From contig NZ_CP121650.1 of assembly GCF_029714405.1 (NCBI RefSeq), forward strand, positions 4,841,001 through 4,905,000: a stretch of DNA of 64,000 nucleotides. Reading direction: 5' to 3'. A program made the position numbers and the translations under genes. Source of the stretch: Bradyrhizobium sp. CB82. Lineage in GTDB: Bacteria; Pseudomonadota; Alphaproteobacteria; Rhizobiales; Xanthobacteraceae. The notes beneath the pieces are model-generated. The model made no database searches. It saw only the letters and a list, made by a program, of their open reading frames with translations, and had not been told where the DNA came from. Below are positions 42,348-52,903 of the stretch, one piece after another; position 1 is the stretch's first letter; each line of letters opens with the position of its first letter.

Positions 42348-42737
42348 TCAGGCGGATCCGCTTTTCGAGGCGGCCTGCGAGCCGGAAAAAAGAGAGTCGA
42401 TCATCGCCTTCAGCTGGTCGATCGAAATCGGCTTGCGCAGGATCGGCCTGCGCCGCAGCAAGGACGGCAGCAACTCCGGTCCATAACCCGTGGCGAAAAG
42501 AAACGGCTTGCCGCGGCGCTCGATCAGGTCCGCGACGGGATCGACGTAAAGCCCCATGAGATTGATGTCGAGAATGGCCAGATCATATTGCGCCGTCATC
42601 GCGAAGGCGCTCGCGTCCTGAACATTGTCGGCCTCAGCGACGACATGGTGGCCAAGCTCCTCCACCATGTCGGCAATCATCATCCGGATCAACGCCTCGT
42701 CTTCGACCAGGAAAACGGAGAGTGCGCCCGTCGTCAT
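42348..42737 (-). CDS. Response regulator, receiver domain only
   Basis: 129 residues. A CheY-like domain: acidic Glu/Asp (EDEALI, 12-13), phospho-acceptor Asp57 in LAILDINL, Thr in FATGYG and Lys in LRKPI. No output domain, so it probably acts in phosphorelay or through protein contacts. The start after the 29-codon upstream stretch is chosen because the domain begins there. No histidine kinase adjoins. Confidence 0.85.
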   Translation of the reverse strand: MTTGALSVFLVEDEALIRMMIADMVEELGHHVVAEADNVQDASAFAMTAQYDLAILDINLMGLYVDPVADLIERRGKPFLFATGYGPELLPSLLRRRPILRKPISIDQLKAMIDSLFSGSQAASKSGSA

Positions 42738-42838
42738 GTCAACCCCGCAGCGATCATTTCCAGCTATCATAACCACATTGCCGCGGGGATTCACGAATTC
42801 GTGGTAATCGAGCACGGCCAATCTTATTCAAACGCCGA

Positions 42839-43636
42839 TCAATCCAGGCCGCGCTCGTGGCTGAGGCGGACCATCTCCTGGATGAAGACTTCTTTCTGCT
42901 TTTCGTCCAGGCTCGAGTACAGCGGCTCGGCGGCATCGGCAACGTTGCGTTGGTCGGCAGCGCGGTCGATCAGGAATTGCGCCTCGTTGCGCATCTGCTC
43001 GATGATGTCGTCCGGCGGATCGCGCTTGGCGCGGGCAATCCGCAGGTTGAGCCGCTCCGCACCATTATGCCCGAGGTAGTGCATGGCGCTGGAGAAACCG
43101 TACCAGTGCTTTTCCTGGTCAGGCGTGAGGTTCAGCTCGGTCTTGATGCGCTCGATATAGGAATCGCTGTTGGCGACGATCTGCTCGGCGGTGAGTTGCG
43201 GCGCGCCATCCTGGGTGAGAACGCTGACGTCCTTTGTCGCCTCCTTCGGTGCATCCTTGCCGGCCTTGGTGGTCTTGCTGCCCTTGCCACCGCTCTTGGC
43301 CTCTTTGGCGCCCTTTGCGTCAGCCCCTTTGTCGGCCCCCTGTTGCTTCGCGTCCTTGCTCGTATCCTTGTTGGCCGGCGCCTGATTGTTGTTGCCGACC
43401 CCGAGCACGCCGGTGAAGACACCGACCACGCCGCCAATCGCGCCGCCCAGCACGCCACCGACCGGACCTGCGGCCTTGTTGCCGGCGGCCGCGCCCTCCT
43501 GAACACCTTTGACCAGGCCCTGCGCATTGGCGACGCAAGCGGCGCCCAACAGCAACGCCACGACTGACCCGAGCGCGAACCATCGTCGCAGGCGAAGCCG
43601 CGCAGGCGGCGTCGGGTTGATCATTCTGGTCTCCAT
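42839..43636 (-). CDS. LTXXQ-motif secreted protein (Spy/CpxP-like)
   Basis: 265 residues: a signal peptide (about 15-39, ending NAQG), a Gly-rich stretch, a long Lys/Asp/Ala-rich disordered region (about 85-145) and a helical C-terminal domain. The domain carries ELNLTPDQEKHW, the LTxxQ motif of Spy/CpxP family, and a second VRLSHERG end. The family includes periplasmic chaperones and metal sensors; this long linker form is typical of rhizobia. Function not known. Confidence 0.8.
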   Translation of the reverse strand: METRMINPTPPARLRLRRWFALGSVVALLLGAACVANAQGLVKGVQEGAAAGNKAAGPVGGVLGGAIGGVVGVFTGVLGVGNNNQAPANKDTSKDAKQQGADKGADAKGAKEAKSGGKGSKTTKAGKDAPKEATKDVSVLTQDGAPQLTAEQIVANSDSYIERIKTELNLTPDQEKHWYGFSSAMHYLGHNGAERLNLRIARAKRDPPDDIIEQMRNEAQFLIDRAADQRNVADAAEPLYSSLDEKQKEVFIQEMVRLSHERGLD

Positions 43637-44071
43637 GTCGATCTATTTGGCTGCTCGGAGGATGGAACGGAAAGGTCTGCCGTCCGGAACTCTAGCGTTT
43701 CCACGTCGCGCCGGTCCAGATCGAGAAGCGACCCTCCACATCCGAAAAGTCCGGCCTGCGAACTGGTTAGTTCAGGTTTAATCGGAACTGCGGCGTAATT
43801 GCGCTCGAGCGATCCTCGCCCGTCCCGACCACGTGTGCGTCGCGAAAGGAGCCGCCCAGGTTCAACACCGCGACAGGCGCGCGACGCGGAGCTGCCGCTC
43901 TCTTGCACTCAACGTTAGTTCAAGAAGCGCGCGCTTGGGATTTCTCGACAGACGCAATCAATTCTGATCTGATCGCGCTACCAATTCTCCGCGGCTCGCG
44001 TGATTAGCCACGCGAGGCGACGGCAAGAAAAACAAAAAGCAAAACAACAAAGTCAAAAGCGAGGAAACGAG
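43637..44071. other. Intergenic region upstream of the sugar ABC operon
   Basis: No gene is supported. A 12-bp palindrome AAGCGCGCGCTT lies at about 43925-43936, followed by an A-rich stretch (AAGAAAAACAAAAAGCAAAAC) just before the operon. It may hold the promoter and a regulator site, but no clear promoter was assigned. Confidence 0.4.
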
Positions 44072-45415
44072 ATGTCACGCAAGAAGCTCACGCGGCGACA
44101 ATTTGTGGCCGCAACCGCCATGTCCTCCGCAGCCTTGATCACCGCGCCCTATGTGCGCGGCGCCTACGCCGCCGGCAAGCTCTCGATCGGCTTCTGGGAC
44201 CACTGGGTGCCCAACGCCAACGACGCGTCCATCGCCCTCGTCAATGAATGGGCTGCGAAGGAGAAGGTCGAAGTTCAAATCGATTACATCACAAGTCAGG
44301 GCAACAAGCTTCTTCTGACCATGACGGCTGAAGCACAGGCCAAGTCCGGCCACGACATTCTTGCCTCACAGATTGGGTGGCAACCGCATGCTTTCGCGGA
44401 GTTGCTCGAGCCTGTGACCGACATCATGGAACCGATCATCAAGCAGAACGGCGCTGTCAACGGTACGGTCAGTTATCTCGGCCAGGCCGGCGGCAAGTGG
44501 CTTGCCGTTCCCACCTGCATCGGAAGCCAGATCAAGGGTCCCTGCTCGCGCATCGATCTGATGAAGAAACTCGCCAATATCGATGTGCAGGAGATGTATC
44601 CGGCGGGCGCGCCGCCAAAGGCGGATAACTGGACGATGGAGACCTTCCTGAAAGCTGCGGAAGCCTGCCAAAAGGGCGGTTTCCCCTTCGGCATTGGCCT
44701 TGGCGAGACCACCGACAGCGTCGATACCGCAGGCGCCATTTTCCAGTCTTTCGGCGCGGAACTCGTCAATGCCAAAGGCGACGTCACGGTGAAGACCGAC
44801 GAGGTCCGGCAAGCGCTCGAATTCTACAAGAAGCTGATCGCCTTCTTGCCGCCGGATGCGGCCGCGTGGGACGATGCCTCCAACAACAAATGGCTCATCT
44901 CCGGCAAGGGCGCGATGATCATGAATCCGCCAAGCGCCTGGGCGGTCGCCAAGCGCGATGCACCGCAGGTGGCGGAGCAATGCTGGACCCACGGCTTCCC
45001 GGCCGGGCCGAAGGGCCGCTTTGCGCCCTATCTTCCCTTCTTCTGGTGCATCTGGAGCTTCTCAAAGAACAAGGAGGCCGCGAAGAGCTTGCTCACTTAC
45101 CTCTCGCGGCCCCAGTCGATCGAAAAGTTCGTCGTCGCGAGCGGCGGCTACGATCTGCCGGCGTTTGAAAAGCTCACGACATTGGAGGTGTGGGCCGAAC
45201 AGGGACCGCCGAAGGGCACGCTCTATCACTACCCCAATCCATATAACCATCAGAAGCTCTCGATCGCAGCTTCGCCGGCGCCGCCAAAGATTGCCCAACA
45301 GATCTACACACAGGCCACGCTGACCAAGATGGCGCTTCGCTTTGCACAGGGCGAAAAGCTGGAGAACACACTGGCCTGGGCGGAAAGCGAGTGCGAAGGC
45401 TTCATGCGAAGCTGA
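44072..45415 (+). CDS. Sugar ABC transporter substrate-binding protein, Tat-exported
   Basis: 447 residues. Twin-arginine signal (LTRRQFVAAT), then a cluster-B binding-protein fold as used for di- and oligosaccharides or polyols. GAGGAAACG precedes the ATG. It is the first gene of an operon with two permeases, an ATPase and a hydroxyacid dehydrogenase. The Tat signal means the protein is folded, perhaps with a bound cofactor, before export. The ligand is not readable from sequence. Confidence 0.9.
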   Translation: MSRKKLTRRQFVAATAMSSAALITAPYVRGAYAAGKLSIGFWDHWVPNANDASIALVNEWAAKEKVEVQIDYITSQGNKLLLTMTAEAQAKSGHDILASQIGWQPHAFAELLEPVTDIMEPIIKQNGAVNGTVSYLGQAGGKWLAVPTCIGSQIKGPCSRIDLMKKLANIDVQEMYPAGAPPKADNWTMETFLKAAEACQKGGFPFGIGLGETTDSVDTAGAIFQSFGAELVNAKGDVTVKTDEVRQALEFYKKLIAFLPPDAAAWDDASNNKWLISGKGAMIMNPPSAWAVAKRDAPQVAEQCWTHGFPAGPKGRFAPYLPFFWCIWSFSKNKEAAKSLLTYLSRPQSIEKFVVASGGYDLPAFEKLTTLEVWAEQGPPKGTLYHYPNPYNHQKLSIAASPAPPKIAQQIYTQATLTKMALRFAQGEKLENTLAWAESECEGFMRS

Positions 45416-45522
45416 GGTCAGAAGCGTTGCGGCGGCTCATGCCGAAGCATGAGCCTAGCCCCATAGATCCGGAGCCGGCGTGCCGGCTTCGCCGGTCCAC
45501 TACCCCGCAAGGAAGCCGCGCC

Positions 45523-46461
45523 ATGGCTGAAGTCGCCGTTCAGCAAGCTAGGATCGCCAGCCCGTCAAGCAAGCGAAAGCGAGCGGGCCTGCGCAATGCG
45601 ATGAAGCGCAAATCGACTGTGGCGTTTCTCATGACGTTGCCGCTGATTCTCCTGATTGCGCTGCTGGTGCTCTATCCTGCGATCTATTCGGTTCATCTGG
45701 CGACGCTGAACAAGTCGATGCAGAAGTTCGTCGGTTTCGGCAACTTTACCTTCCTGTTCAAGCGTGACACGTTCTGGATGGTGGTGAAGCAATCCTGCAT
45801 TTTCGCGATCACCGCCGTAATATTCAAGGCGCTGATCGGTTTCATCGTCGCGCATTTCGTCCACAACCTTCCAGCCAAGGGCCAGCGCAAATGGCGCGGG
45901 ATGCTGCTGGTGCCCTGGGTGATACCTCCCGCCATGAGCACACTCGCCTGGCTGTGGCTGTTCGATCCCTCCTACAGCGCCTTCAACTACACCCTGTCCT
46001 TCCTCGGCATAGGTCCGATCCCCTGGACCGGTGACGCCCTGTGGGCGCGCTTCTCGGTAATTCTGGTCAACGTCTGGTACGGCGCGCCTTTCTTCATGAT
46101 CATGTATCTGGCAGCGCTGAAATCGGTTCCCGATCAGCTCTATGAGGCCGCGGCGATCGACGGCGCGAACTGGTGGCAGCGGATCTGGTACGTTACGCTG
46201 CCGATGATGCGCAACATCATAGCTATCACCACGCTGTTTTCGCTCATCGTGACCTTTGCCAATTTCGATATCGTGCGCATCCTGACCGCGGGCGGCCCGC
46301 TCGACCATACCCACATCTTCGCGACCTGGGCGTTCCGCGTCGGTATCGAGGGCAGCGATATCCCGCTCGGCGCCAGCGTCTCGCTGTTTATGGTGCCGAT
46401 CCTTGCCGTCGCGGCGATCTTTATCCTGCGCGACGTCAGCAAACGTGGGAACGAAGCCTGA
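45523..46461 (+). CDS. ABC transporter permease, MalF type
   Basis: 312 residues with a basic N-terminus (SSKRKRAGLRNAMKRKS), then about six membrane helices and the EAA loop YEAAAIDGANWWQRIWYVTLP. AAGGAAGCC supports this ATG; a longer upstream frame looks untranslated. The stop overlaps the MalG-type gene start. Channel half with that protein. Confidence 0.92.
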   Translation: MAEVAVQQARIASPSSKRKRAGLRNAMKRKSTVAFLMTLPLILLIALLVLYPAIYSVHLATLNKSMQKFVGFGNFTFLFKRDTFWMVVKQSCIFAITAVIFKALIGFIVAHFVHNLPAKGQRKWRGMLLVPWVIPPAMSTLAWLWLFDPSYSAFNYTLSFLGIGPIPWTGDALWARFSVILVNVWYGAPFFMIMYLAALKSVPDQLYEAAAIDGANWWQRIWYVTLPMMRNIIAITTLFSLIVTFANFDIVRILTAGGPLDHTHIFATWAFRVGIEGSDIPLGASVSLFMVPILAVAAIFILRDVSKRGNEA

Positions 46462-47372
46462 TGAGCACGCTTGCAATCGACAAGAGCGGCCCACGACGCA
46501 AGGTCAAATACGGCAGCATCAGACGCGACCGCGCCTGGGCACTTCGTTGGTCCTATTTCTTCCTCGTGGTATTCGCGATCTTCTCGCTGACTCCGCCGCT
46601 CTACATGCTGATCACGTCGCTGAAGACCAGCACGGAGATCTCGGCCGCGACCAATCCCTGGTGGGTGTTTCACCCGACGTTGTCGAATTATGTCGAGCTT
46701 CTAACCTCGAACCAGTTTCTACGATTCTTCTGGAACTCCGCCATCATCTCGATCGTGGTGGTGATCGTCACCATGCTGATCAGCGTTCCCGCCGCTTTTG
46801 CATTAGCTCGGATGAAGTTCTGGGGCTCGGCCACGCTCGCCACCGGCGTGTTCCTGACGTATCTGATCCCCGATAGCCTACTGTTCATTCCATTGTTCAA
46901 GATGTTCGCAATCATCCAGGACTGGACCGGCATCCCCTTGCTCAACAGATGGTATGTGTTGCTGTTCATCTATCCGACACTCACGGTGCCGTTCTGTACC
47001 TGGATCATGATCGGATACTTTGCGTCGATCCCGAAGGAGCTCGACGAGGCCGCAATCATTGACGGCGCGAACTGGTTTCAGACGCTGACGCGGATTTTCA
47101 TCCCCGTCGCATTGCCCGGCCTCATCGCCGCGACCATCTTCGCCTTCACGGTTTCCTGGGCGCAGTTCCTCTATCCGATGGTGTTTACAACGTCGGCGGA
47201 CCAATTGGTGCTGCCGGTGGGCATCATCACCACGCTGATCAAGGGCGACGTCTTCAATTGGGGGCAGATCATGACCGGTGCGCTGCTCGGCGCGGCGCCG
47301 CCGCTGATCATCTACGCCTTCCTGATGGACTACTACATTACCGGCCTGACGGCCGGTGCGACAAAGGGTTGA
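46461..47372 (+). CDS. ABC transporter permease, MalG type
   Basis: 303 residues, basic N-terminus, six membrane helices and the EAA loop LDEAAIIDGANWFQTLTRIF. The ATG shares bases with the upstream stop. Forms the membrane pore with the MalF-type protein. Confidence 0.92.
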   Translation: MSTLAIDKSGPRRKVKYGSIRRDRAWALRWSYFFLVVFAIFSLTPPLYMLITSLKTSTEISAATNPWWVFHPTLSNYVELLTSNQFLRFFWNSAIISIVVVIVTMLISVPAAFALARMKFWGSATLATGVFLTYLIPDSLLFIPLFKMFAIIQDWTGIPLLNRWYVLLFIYPTLTVPFCTWIMIGYFASIPKELDEAAIIDGANWFQTLTRIFIPVALPGLIAATIFAFTVSWAQFLYPMVFTTSADQLVLPVGIITTLIKGDVFNWGQIMTGALLGAAPPLIIYAFLMDYYITGLTAGATKG

Positions 47373-47392
47373 AATCGAGAGGTTGACGATTC

Positions 47393-48493
<1,101 letters not shown>

Positions 48494-48529
48494 CGGCCGG
48501 TCAAGAAAACCTCGAGCAGGCAGGAGACG

Positions 48530-49519
48530 ATGGCGACCAACAAGAAGAAGATTTTTGTCACGCAGACTTTGTCAAAAGGAGCGCGCGCTCTTCTCACCCA
48601 GCGGGACGACATCGAGCTCGTCGAATTTTCCAACCTGATCTCGGCTTCGGATTTCCAGGCGATGCTGACGGCGCATGCGCCGGTTCATGGCGTGGCGCTC
48701 GGCGCGACCCGTTTCGGCGAGCCTGAGCTCGAGGCATCGCGCGACATGAAAGTGGTGACGCGTATCGGCGTAGGCTACGACGCGGTCGACGTGCCCGCGC
48801 TCTCGCGCCGCAAAGTGCCGCTGATGGTCGCAGGCAGCGCGAATTCACCCTCTGTCGCGGAAGCGGCGCTGTTCATGATGCTGATGCTCGCCAAGCGCGC
48901 GCAGGAGCTGCATGCCTGCGTCAGGGACAACAAGTGGGCCGACCGGCTCGGCATCCTGCCTTTCGACCTCTACGGCAAGACCGTGCTGATCGTCGGCTTC
49001 GGCCGGATCGGCAGCCGCACCGCCAAACGCTGTCTCGCCATGGAAATGAACGTGCAGGTCTACGACCCCTACAAGCCGGCGGCCGAGATCAAAGCTGCCG
49101 GTTGCGAGCCGGTCACCGATCTCGATGCGGCCCTGCCCCGCGCCGACTTCGTCAGCATCCACTGCCCGAAGACGCCGGAGACCGTCGGCATGTTCAACGC
49201 TGCGCGGATCGGCCTGATGAAGCGGACGGCCTATCTGATCAACACCGCGCGCGGCGGCCTCGTCGAAGAGAAGGCACTCTACGACGCGCTCACATCGGGC
49301 GGGCTCGCCGGCGCCGGGCTCGACGTGTTCGAGCAGGAGCCGCCGCCTTCGGGGCATTCGCTGTTTGAGCTTGCGAACGTCATCATGGCGCCGCATGTGG
49401 CCGGTGTCACCGTCGAGGCCGTCGATCGCATGAGCGAGCAGACCGCGCGCAATATCCTGAGCGTGCTCGACGGCGATCCGATCCGCCAGAACGTGATCAA
49501 TCAGGATGTCCTCGCCTGA
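48530..49519 (+). CDS. D-2-hydroxyacid dehydrogenase
   Basis: 329 residues. NAD-binding motif VLIVGFGRIGSRTAK, the catalytic Arg of NTARGGLVEE, Glu of FEQEPPP and His of APHVAGV define the D-isomer-specific 2-hydroxyacid dehydrogenase family (phosphoglycerate/glyoxylate/hydroxypyruvate reductase types). The SALLTQR-like N-terminal half is typical. It follows the sugar ABC genes by 36 nt and may act on a hydroxyacid from the imported compound. Cofactor choice (NADH or NADPH) is not evident. Confidence 0.9.
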   Translation: MATNKKKIFVTQTLSKGARALLTQRDDIELVEFSNLISASDFQAMLTAHAPVHGVALGATRFGEPELEASRDMKVVTRIGVGYDAVDVPALSRRKVPLMVAGSANSPSVAEAALFMMLMLAKRAQELHACVRDNKWADRLGILPFDLYGKTVLIVGFGRIGSRTAKRCLAMEMNVQVYDPYKPAAEIKAAGCEPVTDLDAALPRADFVSIHCPKTPETVGMFNAARIGLMKRTAYLINTARGGLVEEKALYDALTSGGLAGAGLDVFEQEPPPSGHSLFELANVIMAPHVAGVTVEAVDRMSEQTARNILSVLDGDPIRQNVINQDVLA

Positions 49520-49689
49520 CCGCCGCGGTTGGAGGGGCGGACATTGGTCCGCCTCGCCAAGGTCAACCGGGCGTCCCATTTCGGCACAATCGGGCCCAAA
49601 CCTGGCCTTAATCAAAGGCAACCTAAGGTGACAGGTCGCGACCGGTCGTGGGACAGAATTGCCGGCGCGTCCTCTTGGAGGATGGACCC

Positions 49690-50121
49690 TTGTCTGACAT
49701 CGACCCGACCGATCACGCGCTGGCGACGATCGCCAGCATTCTCGAGCACCCGGAATCACCGCGCGAGGCCGAGCAGCCCGCAGCCATCGAAGCGATCGAG
49801 GCAATCGAAGCGATCGATGAGCAGTCGCTGGTGCCGGAGCACCCGGTCGACGCCGATGGCTACAGCAAGCTCGGCCCCGGGCCGATGGAGGCCCTGCGGT
49901 TCAAGTGGACCGTGCAGCGCGGCGACGACGATCTCTACTACGTCCACGAGACCATCGGCGAGTATTCCACGCCCGTCGTCAGCGGACCGATGTCGGGCGA
50001 AGCTGCGGTGCAGTTCGTCGACGAGCGTGAGAGGGAAGCGCGTCAGCGCTTCGAGATCCTGCGCGACGAAATCGCCAATCGCAGCTCGGTCGCCGACATC
50101 GTACGGAAAGGTGAGGCGTAA
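49690..50121 (+). CDS. Conserved hypothetical protein with AIE repeats
   Basis: 143 residues. TTG start preceded by GAGGA with spacing 7. An N-terminal acidic segment has the tandem repeat AIEAIEAIEAI, then a folded domain LRFKWTVQRGDDDLYYVHET and a long C-terminal helix (ERERE, RQRFEILRDEI). The length of the repeat is probably variable. Unknown function, cytosolic. Confidence 0.6.
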   Translation: MSDIDPTDHALATIASILEHPESPREAEQPAAIEAIEAIEAIDEQSLVPEHPVDADGYSKLGPGPMEALRFKWTVQRGDDDLYYVHETIGEYSTPVVSGPMSGEAAVQFVDEREREARQRFEILRDEIANRSSVADIVRKGEA

Positions 50122-50124
50122 GCC

Positions 50125-50634
50125 TCACCTTCTGCCCAAAAAATCCTTCTTCACGAGATCGACGCCGGCGTGCCGCAGGATGTCGTAGGCGGTCGTGACG
50201 TGGAAGAAGAATTGCGGGACCGTGAAGGTCAGAAGCAGCGAGCGCCCGGTAAAGGGCAGTTCAGCGCCGCTTTTCAGGCGGAAGGCGACGTCCTTGTCGC
50301 CGGCAGCATCGATCTCGGTGCGCGGCAGGCTCTCGACGAACTCGATCGCGGCCGCGATACGCCGCTGTAGCTCCACAAGATCAGGTTTCGTGTCGGCAAA
50401 CGCGATCGGCTCGCGCCCGGCAAGGAGCGCCGAGCCGACCGCGGCATGGCGGACCGCCTCGCCCACCTGCTGCGCCAGATCATACATGTTCGGATAGAGC
50501 CGCATGCCCAGCAGGATCGCTGGATCGAGCTTGCGCGCCTCGGCGTGAGCGGCGGCCCTATCGAGCAGCCCGGACAGGTTGCGCAGGAACGGCACGAACA
50601 TGCCCACGGAAACTTCATGGAGGGAGAGCGTCAC
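50125..50634 (-). CDS. DUF1993 protein
   Basis: 169 residues: LSLHEVSVGMFVPFLRNLSG at the start and FTVPQFFFHVTTAYDILRHA near the end, the pattern of the DUF1993 (DinB-like helical bundle) family, with possible His-based metal site. GTG start with AGGAAA upstream. Function unknown. Convergent with the preceding gene, ending 3 nt apart. Confidence 0.85.
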   Translation of the reverse strand: MTLSLHEVSVGMFVPFLRNLSGLLDRAAAHAEARKLDPAILLGMRLYPNMYDLAQQVGEAVRHAAVGSALLAGREPIAFADTKPDLVELQRRIAAAIEFVESLPRTEIDAAGDKDVAFRLKSGAELPFTGRSLLLTFTVPQFFFHVTTAYDILRHAGVDLVKKDFLGRR

Positions 50635-50732
50635 TTCAAAATTTCCTTCTCGCAAGTCTCGGGCATCTGGTCTAAATCCGCACACCAAGGAGCAAACATG
50701 ACGGCTCATGCGAGGGTGGGAAAGAGATGATC

Positions 50733-51512
50733 ATGCGTCGACTGGCTGTTCTGGCCGCGGCAATGGTGGTGAGCTTTGCGGCCCATGCGCAGGAAACCAC
50801 GTCCCCTTCCCGCCTCGACGAGATCATCAAGCGCGGCACGCTGCGCGTCGGCATGACCGGCGACTACCGGCCCTTCACCTCTCTCGACAAGGCGACGCAG
50901 AAATTCAGCGGCTTCGACGTCGACATGGCCGAGGCGCTGGGCAAGGCACTCGGCGTCAAGGTCGAGATCGTCCCGACCGCCTGGCCCAAGCTGATGAAGG
51001 ACTTTGAGGCCGACCAGTTCGACATCGCGATGGGCGGCGTCTCCATCACCTTCGAACGTCAGAAGAAAGGTCTGTTCTCCACGCCGATCATGCGCGAGGG
51101 CAAGACGCCGATCGCGCGATGCGCTGACGTCGCGAAATACCAGACGCTCGCCGATATCGACAAGAAGGGCACGCGGGTCATCGTCAACCCCGGCGGCACC
51201 AACGAGCGCTTTGCGCGGGCGCACATCAAGGACGCAGACATCAGCGTCTTCCCGGACAACACCGCGATCTTCGACGAGATCGCCAAGGGCAACGCCGACC
51301 TGATGATGACGGACGCCTCCGAGACGCGCTACCAGCAGAAGCAGCATCAGGGCGTGCTCTGCGCGGTGCATCCGGACAAGCCGTTCGATTTCTCGGAGAA
51401 GGCCTACTGGCTCCAGCGCGACATCGCGCTGAAGGCCTTCGTCGACCAGTGGCTGCACGTCTCCATGGAGGACGGCAGCTACCAGAAAATCTATGGCGCC
51501 TGGTTCGATTAG
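50733..51512 (+). CDS. Periplasmic substrate-binding protein, SBP family 3
   Basis: 259 residues: a signal peptide (MRRLAVLAAAMVVSFAAHAQ), then a type-II fold with LRVGMTGDYRPFTSLD, FDIAMGGVSITFERQKKGLF, TRVIVNPGGTNERFA and NADLMMTDASETRY. It resembles cyclohexadienyl/arogenate dehydratase-like binding proteins (PheC group). Those can be true periplasmic enzymes, so it may bind an amino acid or turn over arogenate/prephenate. No transporter genes adjoin. The second of two ATGs is chosen from the ribosome-site spacing. Confidence 0.85.
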   Translation: MRRLAVLAAAMVVSFAAHAQETTSPSRLDEIIKRGTLRVGMTGDYRPFTSLDKATQKFSGFDVDMAEALGKALGVKVEIVPTAWPKLMKDFEADQFDIAMGGVSITFERQKKGLFSTPIMREGKTPIARCADVAKYQTLADIDKKGTRVIVNPGGTNERFARAHIKDADISVFPDNTAIFDEIAKGNADLMMTDASETRYQQKQHQGVLCAVHPDKPFDFSEKAYWLQRDIALKAFVDQWLHVSMEDGSYQKIYGAWFD

Positions 51513-51615
51513 AGCGTCGCAATAGTCCATATTTTAGCTGTCCGCCGGTCAAACCTTGGACCGAGTTGGCGCGCATTGAACCGAGATCGAAGGGAGCACG
51601 ACTCATAGCTTGAAA

Positions 51616-51629
51616 GTGATGTGGATCAC
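51616..51629 (+). promoter_or_regulatory. Candidate CRP/FNR-family binding site
   Basis: GTGAT-GTGG-ATCAC, a 10-of-14 palindrome close to the FNR/FixK/CRP core, lies 62 nt before the DUF2147 gene start. The outer bases (G/C rather than T/A) make it weaker than the two sites near nadE and the cytochrome. Confidence 0.4.
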
Positions 51630-51690
51630 GTTCCGCGACGGCGCCGGGGCGTAAGCGTCGATGCGGGAACGACCTGCTCAGGAGATTGCA

Positions 51691-52593
51691 ATGAAGAAGC
51701 TGTTGGCGTTGGCCGCATTTCTTATGGCGAGCACGACCGCGCAAGCGCAATACACCTTCGAGTATGGCGGCCGCACCATCCGCATCGACCCGGACCGCGG
51801 CACCGTGCAGATCCCCGGTGTCTACGACAACACCGGCCAGGGCAAGGCGAAGAAGGCCAAGAACGACGTCAAGAACGACGTCAAGCCCAAGATGGACACG
51901 CAGCCGCCCCAACAGGCCAAGGTCGATCCGCAGCCGACAGCCAATCCGGCGCCCGCGCCGGCTCCCGTGCCACCGCTTCCAGCGGCCGAACAGACGCCCA
52001 CAGCAGCTCCGGCGGCAGCCGCGCCGTCTCCGGCACTCCCTGCCCCGCCCGCTCCGCCGCCGACCACGACCGCTAACAACGCAGCGGCGTCAACCGCCGT
52101 CGCGCCTCCTCCGGCTCCACCTCCACCCCCCGTCCCGGTTCAGCAGGACGCGGCTCCAGCGGTTACGCCGGCGCCGCCAGCCGCCGTCGCGATTGCTCCG
52201 CCGGCGGTCCCGGCTCCGCCTCCAGCACCCGCTCAGCCTCCCGTTCAGGCAGCGGCTGCTCCGGCAGCGGCGCCTGCGCCGACACGCGATCTCAATTCGC
52301 CGCTCGGCGTCTGGCTGACCGAGGAGAAGGAAGGCAAGGTCCGCATCGAGCAGTGCGGCAACAATCTCTGCGGCTACTCGGTCGATGCCAAGTCGGACCA
52401 GAACGGCGAGCAGATCCTGATCAACATGAAGCCGGCCCAGGGCCAGAAATGGACCGGCCGGATCGTCGATCCCAACACCGGCTCGACCTACGACTCAACG
52501 ATCGCGATGCGCGGCACCGACCGCCTGCGCGTGCAGGGCTGCGCCTTCGGCGGCATGTTCTGCGGCGGCCAGACCTGGACGCGCGTGAACTAG
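51691..52593 (+). CDS. Secreted DUF2147-type protein with Pro/Ala linker
   Basis: 300 residues: a signal peptide (MKKLLALAAFLMASTTAQAQ), a short YTFEYGGRTIRIDPDRGT head, a Pro/Ala-rich disordered linker (about 75-210, long runs of PAP/PPAP), and a C-terminal DUF2147-like domain (about 214-300). The domain opens SPLGVWLTEEKEGKVRIEQC and has four Cys. CAGGAGATTGCA supplies the ribosome site. The long linker probably spans peptidoglycan or holds the domain away from a membrane. Unknown role. Confidence 0.8.
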   Translation: MKKLLALAAFLMASTTAQAQYTFEYGGRTIRIDPDRGTVQIPGVYDNTGQGKAKKAKNDVKNDVKPKMDTQPPQQAKVDPQPTANPAPAPAPVPPLPAAEQTPTAAPAAAAPSPALPAPPAPPPTTTANNAAASTAVAPPPAPPPPPVPVQQDAAPAVTPAPPAAVAIAPPAVPAPPPAPAQPPVQAAAAPAAAPAPTRDLNSPLGVWLTEEKEGKVRIEQCGNNLCGYSVDAKSDQNGEQILINMKPAQGQKWTGRIVDPNTGSTYDSTIAMRGTDRLRVQGCAFGGMFCGGQTWTRVN

Positions 52594-52903
52594 TTCAGGC
52601 GCGTCTGAAGCATGATCCGGAAAAGTGCGAAGCGGTTTCCCTTGCGACAAACGCGGAATGTGATTGTTTGGAGCACGTGGGCGGCGGAAAGACTCTAGGA
52701 ATGGCAGCGACTTGCCCGACGGCTCGCAATCGAGTCGCGGCTCACAAGGGCAGGCATCCCAAGGGAACGTCGCTCCGATCGGTGCGTTGGGAAGCGCAGG
52801 CAAACCCAGTCCAGCCTGTCGCGCGACGGATGGGCCGAGTGAGAGTTGCCGGCTAGATTAGACCGCGCCAAGCGGGCGCTGACGCCGCGAACAGGTTTGA
52901 ACA
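52594..52903. other. Intergenic interval with a palindromic repeat
   Basis: No gene is supported. Copy 2 of the dispersed repeat occupies 52607-52678. Confidence 0.5.
52607..52678 (+). repeat. Dispersed palindromic repeat, copy 2
   Basis: Shares GAAGCATGATC, GAAAAGTGCGAAGCGGTTT and GCGACAAACGCGGAA with copies 1 and 3. The outer right arm is degraded in this copy. Confidence 0.75.
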